Shown piece by piece: positions 1 to 5,617 of a DNA stretch of 10,435 bases. The stretch spans positions 1 through 10,435 of the forward strand of contig JAHEXO010000033.1 in assembly GCA_023252065.1 (NCBI GenBank). Reading direction: 5' to 3'. The stretch's first letter is position 1. Each line of letters opens with the position of its first letter. A program made the position numbers and the translations under genes. The stretch comes from Nocardioides sp. GTDB taxonomy: Bacteria; Actinomycetota; Actinomycetes; Propionibacteriales; Nocardioidaceae. A model generated the notes under the pieces. It was not told where the DNA came from. It did no database searches and worked only from the letters and a program-made list of their open reading frames with translations.

Positions 1-375
1 CAGCGCCTCGCCCGCGAGTCCTACAACGACGACGGCATCCCGCCCCAGCGGGCCCGCACCATCGCCGGCGCCGCCCTCGACGTGCTCCCCCGGCTGACCG
101 ACGGGCACTACGACCTGGTCTTCTGCGACGGCGACAAGGCGGAGTACGCCGCCTACCTCAAGGAGGCCCTGCGGCTGCTGCGTCCCGGTGGGATCGTCGC
201 GTTCGACAACGCGCTCTGGCACGACCGCGTGGCCGACCCGTCCCAGCGTGACGAGGAGACCACCGCGATCCGCGACCTCGGGAAGGAGATCGCTGCCCAC
301 GAGTCGTTGGTGCCGATGCTCCTGCCGGTCGGCGACGGCCTCCTGGTGGCGAAGAAGGAGTGGGCGCCCGAGTGA
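1..375 (+). CDS. Cation-dependent class I SAM O-methyltransferase (family 3), C-terminal part
   Basis: The reading frame is open from the first base, so the 5' end lies outside the window; 124 residues are visible. The segment YDLVFCDGDKAEY, followed by LRPGGIVAFDNALW, matches the back half of the catechol/caffeoyl-CoA type O-methyltransferase fold. In that family an acidic residue in the first motif and the Asp-Asn pair of the second hold the divalent metal that positions the hydroxyl substrate, and all of these are present. The end (GDGLLVAKKEW) is the usual last beta strand. The SAM-binding GxGxG loop is expected upstream and is not visible. The substrate cannot be read from this part. The mycobacterial counterpart in a similar gene neighbourhood is Rv1220c, next to sigE, so sigE may lie just outside to the left; that is inference. 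The gene converges on pepA. Confidence 0.88.
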   Translation, partial: QRLARESYNDDGIPPQRARTIAGAALDVLPRLTDGHYDLVFCDGDKAEYAAYLKEALRLLRPGGIVAFDNALWHDRVADPSQRDEETTAIRDLGKEIAAHESLVPMLLPVGDGLLVAKKEWAPE

Positions 376-415
376 GGACGCGCCGACGCGGCGGCGCGAC
401 CGGAACGAGCCCGCA

Positions 416-483
416 GCGAGCTTGCTCGCCAGGGGGGCTTGACCCCGACGCGCAAACGGAGCTCGCTCGCCGGGGGTTGACCC
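416..483. repeat. Two-copy G/C-rich hairpin repeat in convergent gap (possible terminator)
   Basis: This fills most of the 118-base gap between the convergent O-methyltransferase and pepA stop codons. Copy 1 (418-446) reads gagcttgctcgcc, a G run, cttga, then CCCC. Copy 2 (459-483) reads gagctcgctcgcc, a G run, ttga, then CCC. Copy 1 also carries a perfect inverted repeat, gcgagc-tt-gctcgc (416-429), and in both copies the G run can pair with the C run around a short loop. There is no T tract. The placement between two converging genes suggests bidirectional termination or a REP-like dispersed intergenic repeat. Which one cannot be told from a single locus. Confidence 0.5.
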
Positions 484-493
484 GCGCCGATCC

Positions 494-2017
494 TCAGCCG
501 ATGCCGGCGAGCGGGTCGGGCCCTGTCAGCCAGGTCAGCAGCGCCCGCGCGCCAAAGCCGGAGGGTCCGGCGGTCCACTCGAAGGAGTCCTTCGGCGAGT
601 CGCCGACCGAGGCGAGGTCGAGGTGGGCCCAGGGCACGGAGCCTGCGAAGTGCTGGAGGAACAACGCTGCCGTGACCGAGCCGGGCCCGCCCGGGGAGTT
701 GTTGGCGTCGGCGACCTGGGACTTCAGCGTGTCCTCGTAGTCGGCCTCCAGGGGCAACCGCCACAGGGGTTCCCCCGCGGCCGCGCCGGCATCGCGGAGC
801 GTCGCGGCCAGCGAGTCGTCGTTGGCGAAGTAGCCGCCGGTCCACTGGCCGAGGGCGACCTTGACCGCGCCGGTGAGGGTGGCGACGTCGACCAGGACCA
901 CGGGGTCGAGCTCGGCGACGGCGTAGGCCATGGCGTCGGCCAGCACCAGCCGGCCCTCGGCGTCGGTGTTGGTGACCTCCGTGGTCCGTCCGCCGCGCTG
1001 GGTGAGCACGTCGCCGGGGCGCATGGCACCGCTGCCGATGGCGTTCTCCGCTGCGGGCACCAGGCCGGTGACGCGGAGCGGGCAGCCGAGACCGCGCAAC
1101 GCGGCGAGCACCGCCATCACGACGGCGCCACCTGTCATGTCGCGCTTCATGGTCGACATGCCCTCGCCGGGCTTGATGTTGAGGCCGCCGGTGTCGAAGG
1201 TGATGCCCTTGCCGACCAGCACCACCCGCGGGGCCTTGCGGCCCTCTCGGGGCGTGTAGTCGAGGCGGATCAGCCGGGGCGGCGTGGCGGACGCGGACCC
1301 GACGGCCAGGACGCCGCCGAAACCCTCCTTGGCGAGCTTGCGCTCGTCCCAGACCTCGCAGGTCAGCCCGCTCTCTGCGGCCAGCGCCTCGGCCTGCTCG
1401 GCCAGCCACGCCGGCGACTTGAGGTTGGCCGGCACCGTGGCCAGCATCCGGGCCCGCCAGCCCGCGCCGCCGAGCTCGAGGCCGCGCTCGAGTGCCGCGG
1501 AGTGGTCGTCGCCGGAGAGCCCGGCCAGGGCCACGCGCCGTACGGGCTCGTGCTCGGGACCCTGCGAGCGCCAGTGGAACATGAAGGAGCCGAGCATCAG
1601 CCCGACCACGAACGCCGTCAGGGCCTCGTCGTCACCGGCGGCGGCGATCGACGTGGCGACTGACTCGCGGTCGAACGTGGCCCGGCCGACGGCGGCACCG
1701 GCGCGGCGGAAGTCGGCCGGGGTCTCGTCGCCGAGCCCGACCAGCAGGACCAGCCTCGGCCCGTGGCCGGTGACCGGCACGGTCACCACCTCACCAGCGC
1801 GGCCGCGGGCCCGTGCGGAGTCCAGGATCTCGAGCAGGTCGATCCCGAGCGCCTCGCCGGCGGCGCCGGCCTCGTCACCGAGGACCAGCGCGTCGTCGTG
1901 CCGCATGAACGGCAAGGCGAGGACCTCCACCCCCGAGAGCGCGTGCGGCTGCAGTCCGCTCAGCGCGAACGCGGGGGGTGAGACCTGCGGTGGAAGTGTC
2001 GGAGTCGCCGCGGGCAC
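494..2017 (-). CDS. pepA: Leucyl aminopeptidase (M17 family, PepA)
   Basis: This 507-residue cytosolic metallo-aminopeptidase removes N-terminal residues from peptides and is normally a hexamer with two metal ions per subunit. The N-terminal third is the variable M17 domain; the catalytic domain starts near residue 190. All expected catalytic residues are visible: Lys270 and Asp275 in VGKGITFDTGG, Lys282, Asp293 in MKRDMTGG, and Asp352, Glu354 and Arg356 in the signature NTDAEGRL. Length is normal for the family (about 500). The start is GTG at 2017, chosen because a perfect AAGGAGGT Shine-Dalgarno (2029-2036) lies 11 bases upstream and no other in-frame start is nearby. It begins one base after the DUF3117 stop codon, so the two are almost certainly co-transcribed and translationally coupled. 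E. coli PepA also binds DNA; nothing here tests that. Confidence 0.95.
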   Translation of the reverse strand: MPAATPTLPPQVSPPAFALSGLQPHALSGVEVLALPFMRHDDALVLGDEAGAAGEALGIDLLEILDSARARGRAGEVVTVPVTGHGPRLVLLVGLGDETPADFRRAGAAVGRATFDRESVATSIAAAGDDEALTAFVVGLMLGSFMFHWRSQGPEHEPVRRVALAGLSGDDHSAALERGLELGGAGWRARMLATVPANLKSPAWLAEQAEALAAESGLTCEVWDERKLAKEGFGGVLAVGSASATPPRLIRLDYTPREGRKAPRVVLVGKGITFDTGGLNIKPGEGMSTMKRDMTGGAVVMAVLAALRGLGCPLRVTGLVPAAENAIGSGAMRPGDVLTQRGGRTTEVTNTDAEGRLVLADAMAYAVAELDPVVLVDVATLTGAVKVALGQWTGGYFANDDSLAATLRDAGAAAGEPLWRLPLEADYEDTLKSQVADANNSPGGPGSVTAALFLQHFAGSVPWAHLDLASVGDSPKDSFEWTAGPSGFGARALLTWLTGPDPLAGIG

Positions 2018-2018
2018 G

Positions 2019-2186
2019 TCAGCCCACGACCTCCTTGAGTGCGTCTCCGAGAGCCCCTGCCTCCTCGGCGTTGAGCTCGACGACGAGGCGGCCTCCGCCC
2101 TCGAGTGGCACGCGCATCACGATGCCGCGGCCTTCCTTGGTGACCTCGAGCGGACCGTCACCTGTCCGCGGCTTCATTGCCGCCAT
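2019..2186 (-). CDS. DUF3117 family small actinobacterial protein
   Basis: This 55-residue gene begins MAAMKPRTGDGPLEV and ends ALKEVVG, which is the highly conserved actinobacterial DUF3117 pattern (Rv1211 type in M. tuberculosis). The middle holds a beta-rich stretch, GRGIVMRVPLEGGG, then RLVVELNAEEAGALGDAL, which looks like a strand followed by a helix. There is no signal peptide or membrane segment, so it should be cytosolic. Its function is unproven; I recall Rv1211 being described as calmodulin-like, but no EF-hand can be seen here. The start ATG is preceded at five bases by GAGGTG (2192-2197), and the first residues match the family N terminus, which fixes the start. Its stop is one base from the pepA start. 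The gene is transcribed divergently from the PaaX-family regulator. Confidence 0.93.
   Translation of the reverse strand: MAAMKPRTGDGPLEVTKEGRGIVMRVPLEGGGRLVVELNAEEAGALGDALKEVVG
2029..2036 (-). promoter_or_regulatory. Strong Shine-Dalgarno of pepA embedded in the DUF3117 coding end
   Basis: Read on the minus strand this is AAGGAGGT, a full anti-16S match, 11 bases before the GTG start of pepA. It lies inside the DUF3117 gene, where the same bases encode most of the Lys-Glu-Val near its C terminus. It supports the GTG start and implies that ribosomes finishing DUF3117 can restart directly on pepA. Confidence 0.7.
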
Positions 2187-2191
2187 CCGCG

Positions 2192-2197
2192 CACCTC
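2192..2197 (-). promoter_or_regulatory. Ribosome binding site of the DUF3117 gene
   Basis: The minus strand reads GAGGTG with five bases to the ATG at 2186. It favours this ATG over the second in-frame ATG (codon 4). Confidence 0.6.
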
Positions 2198-2221
2198 ATT
2201 CTGATCGACATTCTGGTCGTC
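2198..2221. repeat. Tandem 12-base imperfect direct repeat upstream of DUF3117
   Basis: Bases 2198-2209 (attctgatcgac) and 2210-2221 (attctggtcgtc) match at 10 of 12 positions with no spacer. On the minus strand they lie directly upstream of the DUF3117 ribosome binding site, so they would be in the leader or promoter of DUF3117-pepA. A spacing of about one helical turn suits a protein-binding site, but chance cannot be excluded. Confidence 0.35.
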
Positions 2222-2350
2222 GCAGGACGCGGCGGGAGTGCCCCCCACACGCCTGATGTTCGTCCATTATTCCCCATCGGGTCCGCCTGCGCTCACCAGA
2301 CCCGGCGTATCCACCGCGGACCGGGTGGCCCGAACTGGCACAGTGACGCC

Positions 2351-3136
2351 ATGCGCGCTCGGTCGGCCCTGTTCGACGTGTACGGCGACCACCTGCGCGG
2401 ACGCGGCCACCAGGCCCCGGTCTCGGCCCTGATCCGACTGCTGGAGCCGGTGGGGATCGCGGCTCCCGCCGTCCGCACGGCGATCTCGCGGATGGCGGCC
2501 CAGGGCTGGCTGGAGCCGACCCGGGTCGACGCCGCGCCGGGCTATCGCGCCACGCGCCGGGCGATCGAGCGGCTCACCGAGGCCGCCTCCCGGATCTACC
2601 GCAGCGGCCCGGAGCCCTGGGACGGCCGCTGGCGGCTGGTCTTCGTCGAGCTCCCCGGGCAGCGAAGCGCACGCAAGCGGCTGCGCGAGGAGCTGCACTA
2701 CCTGGGGTACGCCGAGCACGCGCCGGCCGTGTGGGTCTGCCCGTTCGACCGGCCCGAGGTCGACGAGGTGGTCACCCGTGCCGGCGGGACGGTCCGGCAC
2801 GGGCTGGCGCTGACCCTCGACCCCGACCCTGTGGGCGCCTGGGACCTCTCCGCCCTTGCCACGGCGTACGCCGCGTGGCCGGCGCTGGCAGACGGCCTGC
2901 TGGAGCGGGACGTCGATACCGCTGTGGGGACGGCGGACGAGGACGAGGCCGCGTTCGCGGCGAGGTTCCGGCTGGTCCACGAGTGGCGGAAGTTCCTGTT
3001 CGACGACCCGGGGCTCCCGGCCGAGCTGCTGCCGCGCGACTGGCCCGGCGTACCGGCGGCCGAGCTGTTCACCAGCGAGGCCGAGCGCCTGAAGCCGGCG
3101 TCCGACCGGTTCGTCGCCCGGTGCCTCCGGGTCTGA
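2351..3136 (+). CDS. PaaX-family transcriptional regulator
   Basis: This 261-residue protein has the three-part PaaX architecture. A winged-helix N-terminal domain (about 1-60) has the typical recognition segment APAVRTAISRMAAQGWLEP. A central Cas2-like alpha/beta domain (about 90-165) opens with WDGRWRLVFVELPG. The C-terminal domain (about 170-261) carries LVHEWRKFLFDDPGLP, a hallmark of the family. Characterised PaaX proteins are repressors relieved by phenylacetyl-CoA, but many actinobacterial members control other acyl-CoA or aromatic pathways. The ATG at 2351 is chosen because family homology begins at once (MRARSALFDVYGDHLRG); the frame extends upstream to 2177, but those residues are non-conserved and overlap DUF3117. 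Only a weak ribosome site precedes the start. A crotonase-fold gene follows after 25 bases, presumably in the same transcript and perhaps its target. Confidence 0.9.
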   Translation: MRARSALFDVYGDHLRGRGHQAPVSALIRLLEPVGIAAPAVRTAISRMAAQGWLEPTRVDAAPGYRATRRAIERLTEAASRIYRSGPEPWDGRWRLVFVELPGQRSARKRLREELHYLGYAEHAPAVWVCPFDRPEVDEVVTRAGGTVRHGLALTLDPDPVGAWDLSALATAYAAWPALADGLLERDVDTAVGTADEDEAAFAARFRLVHEWRKFLFDDPGLPAELLPRDWPGVPAAELFTSEAERLKPASDRFVARCLRV

Positions 3137-3161
3137 GTGCCGGTGTGAAACCCTGCGTGGC

Positions 3162-3962
3162 ATGACCGACTCCACCTCCCCGGTCCTGGTCGACGTCGCC
3201 CAGGGCATCGCCACCGTGACCTTCAACCGGCCAGACGCGATGAACAGCCTCGACGTGGCCACCAAGGAGTCGTTGCTGGCGGCGCTGCGCCGGGTGGCGG
3301 ACGACGCCGCCGTGCGCTGCGTCGTGCTGACGGGGAGCGGGCGGGCGTTCTGCGTCGGGCAGGACCTCAAGGAGCACATCGAGATCCTGCACAGCGGGGC
3401 GCCGGAGTCGCTGTTCCGCACCGTCGACGAGCACTACAACCCGATCGTGTCGACCATCGTGGAGATGGAGAAGCCCGTCGTCGCGGCGGTCAACGGGGTG
3501 GCCGCCGGGGCCGGCGCCAGCCTGGCCTTCGCCTGCGACCTGCGGATCGTGGCTGACACCGCGGGGTTCAACCTGGCCTTCGCCAACGTCGCCCTCTCCT
3601 GCGACACCGGCTCGAGCTTCACCCTCCAGCGGCTGGTCGGACGGGCCAAGGCCATCGAGCTGCTCTACTTCCCGCGCACCGTGCCCGCGGACGAGGCGCT
3701 GGCGCTCGGGCTGGCCACCCAGGTGGTGCCGTCCGGCGAGCTCGCCGAGGTGGTCGCCACGCTGGCCGCCCGGCTCGCCGCCGGGCCGACGGTCGCCCTC
3801 GGCGCCATGCGGCAGTCGGTCACCTACGCGGCCGACCACACCTTTGCGGAGTCGGTGGCCAACGAGTCGGCGCAGATGACCCGCACCGGCGCCACCGCCG
3901 ACCACGCCGCCGCCGTCGCGGCGTTCCTGGCCAAGGAGCAGCCGGTCTTCGAGGGCCGCTGA
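3162..3962 (+). CDS. Enoyl-CoA hydratase/isomerase (crotonase fold), PaaG-like
   Basis: This 266-residue protein spans a full crotonase domain, matching the family length of about 260. The oxyanion-hole segments are clear: RAFCVGQDLK (61-70) and NGVAAGAGASLAFACDL (111-126). Classical hydratases use two glutamates. At those sites this protein shows Ser120 and a small residue in LAFANVAL, so it is unlikely to be an ordinary hydratase. Aligned by eye with E. coli PaaG (2-(1,2-epoxyphenyl)acetyl-CoA isomerase), the GLIPDCGGTW segment corresponds to ALSCDTGSSF, and Asp148 sits at the PaaG catalytic aspartate. An isomerase acting on an acyl-CoA is therefore more likely, and the adjacent PaaX-type regulator fits. 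The rest of a paa pathway is not in view, so a strict paaG name is not given. The ATG is preceded by a weak ribosome site (gcgtggc); coupling to the upstream gene is likely. Confidence 0.88.
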   Translation: MTDSTSPVLVDVAQGIATVTFNRPDAMNSLDVATKESLLAALRRVADDAAVRCVVLTGSGRAFCVGQDLKEHIEILHSGAPESLFRTVDEHYNPIVSTIVEMEKPVVAAVNGVAAGAGASLAFACDLRIVADTAGFNLAFANVALSCDTGSSFTLQRLVGRAKAIELLYFPRTVPADEALALGLATQVVPSGELAEVVATLAARLAAGPTVALGAMRQSVTYAADHTFAESVANESAQMTRTGATADHAAAVAAFLAKEQPVFEGR

Positions 3963-3978
3963 GGTCGGCTGGTCGGCG

Positions 3979-4006
3979 GCGAGTCGCCGGTTCACCGGTG
4001 ACTCGC
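3979..4006 (+). terminator. Strong stem-loop after the crotonase gene
   Basis: The sequence gcgagtcgccgg, loop ttca, then ccggtgactcgc forms a 12-pair stem with one G.U pair and a four-base loop, 16 bases past the crotonase stop. No T run follows, as is usual for actinobacterial stem-loop terminators. The wobble pair is a G.U only in plus-strand RNA (it becomes a C/A mismatch in the opposite transcript), so it suits termination of paaX-crotonase better than of the converging M14 transcript. Confidence 0.6.
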
Positions 4007-4084
4007 GCACTTCTCGGCCGACGCAACGCCTTGGAAGCGCGCAAAGCACGTCGGCGTCGGGACTGGTGGGGCAGAAGGGGCCGG

Positions 4085-4870
4085 TCAGCTCCGGTCGACC
4101 CCGACGACCCCGCCGCGCCACGCGCCGAAGAGGTGCAGGATCCGGTCCGGGGCGGCGGCCAGCTTGGCGGCCGGTGGGTGGGCGCCGTACTCGACGGTGA
4201 GGGCAAAGCCGTCGAAGCGGTGGTTGAACCACATCGTCATCGTCCCGTGGCAGGTGCTGCCGCAGGTGAGCCGCGACCGCGGCAGGTCGAGCGCGCGGGC
4301 CACCCGCTTGGAGAACGTCGGCCGCTCGGTGACGTCGACGGCGCGGAGGGGCTGGTGGAAGGAGAGGACGTACGCCGGGTCGACGTTGCCCAGGAACCGC
4401 ATCAGCGCGCGCGTCTCCGGCTCGGAGGCCGGCTTGGGGCCGGACTCGTAGCCGCCGTCGAGGCGGGCCCACTTGTAGGGGTAGTTGCGGTTGAGGTCGA
4501 CCCCGTGGGCGTTCTTGCGCGTGTGGCGGGCCAGGCCGTCGGGGTTGTAGACCGGCACCACCCAGAGGTTCAGGCCATGGACCGGAGCGCCGTCGCGGAG
4601 GTCGGTGAGGATGCGTCTCGGGGCGGGCTCGTTGCCGTGCATGACCGAGAACAGCACGACCTTCTTCCGGCCCGGCTCACCGAGGTGCCAGGCCACGATC
4701 GGGCGTCCCCGGACGGAGTGCCCGATCACCTTGCGGGCGATCACCGCCGGACGTGAGGTGGCGGACGCCGACGCGTCCGGTACGACGAGGGCCGCCGACG
4801 CCAGCGCGCAGGCGCCACCGACCGCGGCCAGGAGGCGCAGCGGTGACCGGACCCGAGACGGCCGGCGCAT
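4085..4870 (-). CDS. Secreted M14 zinc carboxypeptidase (MpaA-like)
   Basis: This is a 261-residue precursor. Residues 1-36 form a classical export signal: basic MRRPSRVRSPLR, a hydrophobic core LLAAVGGACALASAALVV, then an SASA-type cleavage region. The rest is a compact M14 domain. Zinc ligands are His78 and Glu81 (MHGNE) and His172 (LSFHQP); the substrate-carboxylate site is Asn127-Arg128 (DLNRNYP); the general base is Glu227 (LTVEYGAH). Cys203 and Cys207 could form a disulfide outside the cell. The small size and the RNYPYKW segment resemble murein-peptide amidase MpaA and related actinobacterial proteins, which cut the gamma-D-glutamyl-diaminopimelate bond, so a wall-peptide substrate is plausible but unproven. 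The start ATG shares one base with the upstream stop (TGATG), and signal-peptide logic supports it; a longer in-frame extension would bury the signal. It is the last gene of the minus-strand series. Confidence 0.85.
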   Translation of the reverse strand: MRRPSRVRSPLRLLAAVGGACALASAALVVPDASASATSRPAVIARKVIGHSVRGRPIVAWHLGEPGRKKVVLFSVMHGNEPAPRRILTDLRDGAPVHGLNLWVVPVYNPDGLARHTRKNAHGVDLNRNYPYKWARLDGGYESGPKPASEPETRALMRFLGNVDPAYVLSFHQPLRAVDVTERPTFSKRVARALDLPRSRLTCGSTCHGTMTMWFNHRFDGFALTVEYGAHPPAAKLAAAPDRILHLFGAWRGGVVGVDRS

Positions 4871-5277
4871 CAGCTGTGGGTCGCGAAGAACCAGGTGAAG
4901 ACGCATACGCCGACCAGCATGCCGACGTGGGCCAGCACCGACAACCCCGGACCCTCCGACCAGCTGTCGTCGGCGGTCCCCGACGCGTGCCGCCCGCGGC
5001 TGGGGAGCCAGCGCATCAGGATCAGCAGCCCGACGAGGGCGGTGAGCCAGTAGAAGAAGAGCGCGACGACGCCCGCCCACGAGAGGTTGTTGCCGCTGGC
5101 CAGAAAGACCACCCACAAGGTCAGCCCCACGACCCCGAACGCCGAGTGGGCATTCACGGCGCGCATGCCCACCTGGTGCTGCCCCGCCGCCTCGGCCTTC
5201 GAGAGCCGGACCCGGGTCAGCACGACCACGACGGCGGACAAGAAGGTGAGGGCGTAGACGACGTACTCGGGCTTCAC
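4870..5277 (-). CDS. Four-helix integral membrane protein, conserved hypothetical
   Basis: This 135-residue protein has four predicted transmembrane helices at about 5-22, 44-60, 66-88 and 112-131. A basic and polar loop (about 23-42) and a longer hydrophilic loop (SRGRHASGTADDSWSEGP, 93-110) connect them. I do not recognise a named family; it looks like an actinobacterial conserved membrane protein. His44 and His117 sit at the starts of helices 2 and 4, which run in the same direction, so they would lie at a similar membrane depth. That could be a metal or heme site, but this is speculative. The start is GTG at 5277, giving MKPEYVVYAL directly before helix 1; the ribosome site is weak. It lies 16 bases after the mini-DivIVA gene and its stop overlaps the start of the secreted M14 peptidase by one base, indicating translational coupling. 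Confidence 0.7.
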   Translation of the reverse strand: MKPEYVVYALTFLSAVVVVLTRVRLSKAEAAGQHQVGMRAVNAHSAFGVVGLTLWVVFLASGNNLSWAGVVALFFYWLTALVGLLILMRWLPSRGRHASGTADDSWSEGPGLSVLAHVGMLVGVCVFTWFFATHS

Positions 5278-5293
5278 GGGCCCACAGTGTGCC

Positions 5294-5617
5294 CTAGTCA
5301 GCCCCTCGCTCGCCGCTGACAGGAGGCGCCACGGGCGCTTCCTCCGCCGCCTCGCGCTCCACGACCCCGCGCTCCACGGCCTCGCGCTCCTCGGCGAGCC
5401 GCTCGAGCAGGGCGTCGACCTCGGCCATCCGGTAGCCGCGGAACGCGAGCGGGAACCTGACCCGGCGCAGGTCGTCGGCGGTGACCGGTCCGTCGGCAGG
5501 CACCGTGGCGTCGGGCGAGTCGCCGTACGCCGGCGACATCGGCGTCCCCCGGCCGGCGGCGACCACGGCGATCGCGCCGAGGGCCAGCACGATCAGGATG
5601 GCGAAGAACCACATCAT
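5294..5617 (-). CDS. Single-helix DivIVA-motif protein
   Basis: This 107-residue protein has one N-terminal transmembrane helix (about 3-22, WFFAILIVLALGAIAVVAAG), a short linker, and a DivIVA-type motif at about 51-75 (VRFPLAFRGYRMAEVDALLERL). A short charged helix follows (about 76-92), then a proline-rich tail. Full DivIVA/Wag31 proteins have a similar N-terminal motif followed by long coiled coils and no membrane helix; here the coiled coil is almost absent. The motif in DivIVA mediates membrane or septal placement and dimerisation, so a cell-pole or septum role is plausible but unproven. Rv1209 of M. tuberculosis is a comparable protein. The first ATG of an ATGATG pair is chosen; it overlaps the stop of the upstream LOG gene by four bases (ATGA). 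No clear ribosome site, so translation is probably coupled. Confidence 0.82.
   Translation of the reverse strand: MMWFFAILIVLALGAIAVVAAGRGTPMSPAYGDSPDATVPADGPVTADDLRRVRFPLAFRGYRMAEVDALLERLAEEREAVERGVVEREAAEEAPVAPPVSGERGAD

Larger units (their letters stand above)
2187..2350. promoter_or_regulatory. Divergent control region between DUF3117-pepA and paaX-like genes
   Basis: These 164 bases must supply promoters for both directions unless the paaX-like transcript comes from elsewhere. The only AT-leaning patch is around 2262-2276 (cattattcccca). I do not see convincing -35/-10 pairs on either strand. Two structured elements are present. One is a 12-base imperfect direct repeat abutting the DUF3117 ribosome binding site (2198-2221). 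The other is a nested inverted repeat, ggtccgc (2280-2286) with gcggacc (2316-2322), plus acccgg (2300-2305) with ccgggt (2321-2326), close to the paaX-like start. The latter is a candidate autoregulatory operator, but it does not resemble the E. coli PaaX site. Confidence 0.4.

Noticed and set aside
623..1663. Long plus-strand open frame of 346 residues opposite pepA
   Set aside because: It lies antisense to a complete pepA with all catalytic residues, and its composition (Gly/Arg/Val/His-rich) is typical of antisense frames in GC-rich DNA.
2177..2350. 58-residue N-terminal extension of the paaX-like frame
   Set aside because: It overlaps DUF3117 and shows no family similarity; homology starts at the ATG at 2351.
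4017..4060. Second stem (gccgacg with cgtcggc) in the crotonase-M14 gap
   Set aside because: Seven base pairs across a 25-base loop is weak in such GC-rich DNA; the hairpin at 3979-4006 explains termination better.
2267..4472. Two long minus-strand frames (384 and 467 residues) opposite the paaX-like and crotonase genes
   Set aside because: Both are antisense to genes with strong family signatures, show no recognisable domain and are low-complexity.
4871..5116. Upstream extension of the M14 carboxypeptidase frame
   Set aside because: It overlaps the membrane protein in another frame and would bury the export signal that begins at the ATG at 4870.
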